From Ruminococcus sp. (GTDB lineage Bacteria > Bacillota > Clostridia > Oscillospirales > Ruminococcaceae), in the NCBI GenBank assembly GCA_015066975.1, contig SVNI01000010.1, positions 1 through 39,598 on the forward strand: a DNA stretch of 39,598 nucleotides, given 5' to 3'. Below, piece after piece: positions 38,462-39,598 of the stretch. The stretch's first letter is position 1; the number at the start of each line of letters is the position of its first letter. The notes under the pieces were generated by a model, which saw only the letters and a list, made by a program, of their open reading frames with translations, made no database searches and had not been told where the DNA came from. A program made the translations under genes and the position numbers.

Positions 38462-39598
38462 ATGAAAAAAATAGCCTGTCTGATTTATAGCATTCTGTTT
38501 CTGGCAGTCTGTGCCGTGCCGGGAGCGATGCTTCTTCTGACCCCTTCCGAAGAAAGCACTTCTGAAAAACGTCAGCTTGCCGAAATGCCGTCTTTCAGGG
38601 ACGAGGAGGGAAACTTCAATCAGAACTGGAATTCTGAATTTCAGTCATATGTATCTGACCATTTCGGATTCAGAAAGAATCTTGTCAGCATAGACAGTCA
38701 TCTGAAAGCGGATTTGCTTCATGTTTCGGCAGAAGAAAAAGTCATTATCGGCAAAGACGGCTGGTTATTCTATACACCGACTGTCAATGACTTTATTGGA
38801 CGGGCGACTGTTTCAGAACTTGGCATTCAGAATATCAGACATAATCTCGAAATGATGCAGGAATTCACCGAACAGCAGGGAAGTCAGTTCGTTCTGGCAG
38901 TTGTGCCGAATAAGAATTCTGTCTATGCTGAATATATGCCGGATAATTATTATCATAATGATTGCTGTAATAATGATTGGAATCTGCATTCTGCGCTGGA
39001 AACAAGTCCGGTGAATGATGTTTATCTGTTGTCATATTTTTATGACTATGCGAAATATAATATGATATCTGAACCGTTCTATCATAAACAGGATACCCAC
39101 TGGAACAATACCGGCGCATTAATTGGCTATCGTGCCATAATGGATGCCACCGGACTGGAATATAACTCCTATTCTGATGCAGAATATCATATCGAACAGA
39201 ACTGGAAAGGCGATTTGCAGAATATGCTCTTTCCGGATTCCGGCGTTCTGGATGAAAATTCTGTTTATGATATTGATTTTAATTATACTTATCAGGGAAG
39301 ATATAACAATTCTGATGATATTACTATCAATACTGTAAATCCTTCCGGAACAGGTTCGCTCCTGATGTTCCGTGATTCCTTCGGCGCAGCGGTAATTCCC
39401 TATTTTTCACAGAATTTCCAGACAGCAAGATATTCCCGTTCAAGACCGAATCCCCTCTACAATCTGGAAATCAGCCGTTTTGATGTTGTCATTCTCGAAA
39501 TCGTCGAGAGAAATATCGCATGGCTACAGAAAGAAGCCCCCATGCACAGTGCCTTGAAAGCCGATTCCGTTCCGGAAGCAGATTCACAGGGCAGTGCG
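38462..39598 (+). CDS. AlgJ/AlgX-like (DHHW/SGNH-type) surface protein, cut by window end
   Basis: The frame runs from ATG 38462 (GAGGAGGTG six to seven bases upstream) to the end of the window, 379 codons with no stop. An N-terminal membrane anchor (about 4-27, IACLIYSILFLAVCAVPGAM) leads into an extracellular domain with VIIGKDGWLFY, FVLAVVPNKNSVY, DTHWNNTGALIGY (Asp211, His213) and LLMFRDSFGAAVIPYF with presumed nucleophile Ser306, the SGNH-like triad elements of AlgJ/AlgX proteins. Such proteins accept the acyl group from the MBOAT partner and pass it to the polysaccharide. The gene is probably nearly complete, since Ser306 and the last helix are in place. Confidence 0.88.
   Translation, partial: MKKIACLIYSILFLAVCAVPGAMLLLTPSEESTSEKRQLAEMPSFRDEEGNFNQNWNSEFQSYVSDHFGFRKNLVSIDSHLKADLLHVSAEEKVIIGKDGWLFYTPTVNDFIGRATVSELGIQNIRHNLEMMQEFTEQQGSQFVLAVVPNKNSVYAEYMPDNYYHNDCCNNDWNLHSALETSPVNDVYLLSYFYDYAKYNMISEPFYHKQDTHWNNTGALIGYRAIMDATGLEYNSYSDAEYHIEQNWKGDLQNMLFPDSGVLDENSVYDIDFNYTYQGRYNNSDDITINTVNPSGTGSLLMFRDSFGAAVIPYFSQNFQTARYSRSRPNPLYNLEISRFDVVILEIVERNIAWLQKEAPMHSALKADSVPEADSQGSA

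Overview
The window looks like chromosomal DNA of an anaerobic, low-to-moderate G+C Firmicute of the class Clostridia, most likely a cellulolytic Ruminococcus (Oscillospiraceae). This is an inference from gene content: a secreted GH5 cellulase ending in a type I dockerin, a second secreted protein with a dockerin-like module and glucan/choline-binding-type repeats, sporulation genes of the YqfC/YqfD/YlbJ set, Na+-pumping decarboxylase subunits, Pta, and textbook sigma-A promoters (TTGACA-17-TATAAT) and intrinsic terminators. No phage genes, transposases, CRISPR arrays or rRNA were seen.

Layout. (1) 1-1517: sporulation genes yqfD (partial) and yqfC on the minus strand, divergent from ylbJ; both sides of the divergent gap carry sigma-E-like promoters. 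(2) 1570-3399: GH5 cellulase with dockerin. (3) 3516-9733: glutamate synthase gltB-gltD behind a 5' leader that holds a hexaloop hairpin competing with an intrinsic terminator, which looks like an ANTAR-type antitermination switch. (4) 9763-10262: tRNA-Arg(CCU) on the minus strand, an opposing promoter, and a repeat-rich regulatory region. (5) 10263-14979: a LacI-type regulator and a CUT1-type sugar ABC importer (lipoprotein plus two permeases, no ATPase). (6) 14978-23325, all minus strand: a type IIA topoisomerase subunit A, a YhcC-type radical SAM protein, a DUF4173-type membrane protein, three mutually similar membrane-anchored proteins of unknown function, and a DUF2975/HTH/DUF2809 regulator-membrane unit. 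(7) 23477-26294: pta on the plus strand, convergent with an mscS-yqeG unit. (8) 26341-28095: gamma- and beta-type subunits of a Na+-translocating decarboxylase. (9) 28257-30345: a membrane-anchored GH25 lysozyme overlapping a DUF3810-type membrane metalloprotease-like gene. (10) 30382-30854: a divergent HTH regulator and 48-residue coiled-coil-like microprotein sharing AGTATA-type operators. (11) 30931-33461: xylulokinase xylB, a TraX-like membrane protein and a small membrane protein. (12) 33574-39598: a cell-surface block with a repeat-rich transglutaminase-like secreted protein, a lipoprotein, an MBOAT O-acyltransferase and an AlgJ/AlgX-like partner cut by the window end.

How the parts may work together. 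GH5, the dockerin-like wall-binding protein, the sugar importer and XylB fit a plant-fibre-degrading lifestyle. GltBD provides nitrogen assimilation with its own RNA switch. The last block fits modification of a surface polysaccharide. The most unusual material is the gltB leader, the three-member paralogous family at 15-22 kb, the chimeric dockerin-repeat-transglutaminase protein with identical 243-bp repeats, and the HTH/microprotein pair. All functional names rest on reading sequence motifs by eye; no database search was possible.
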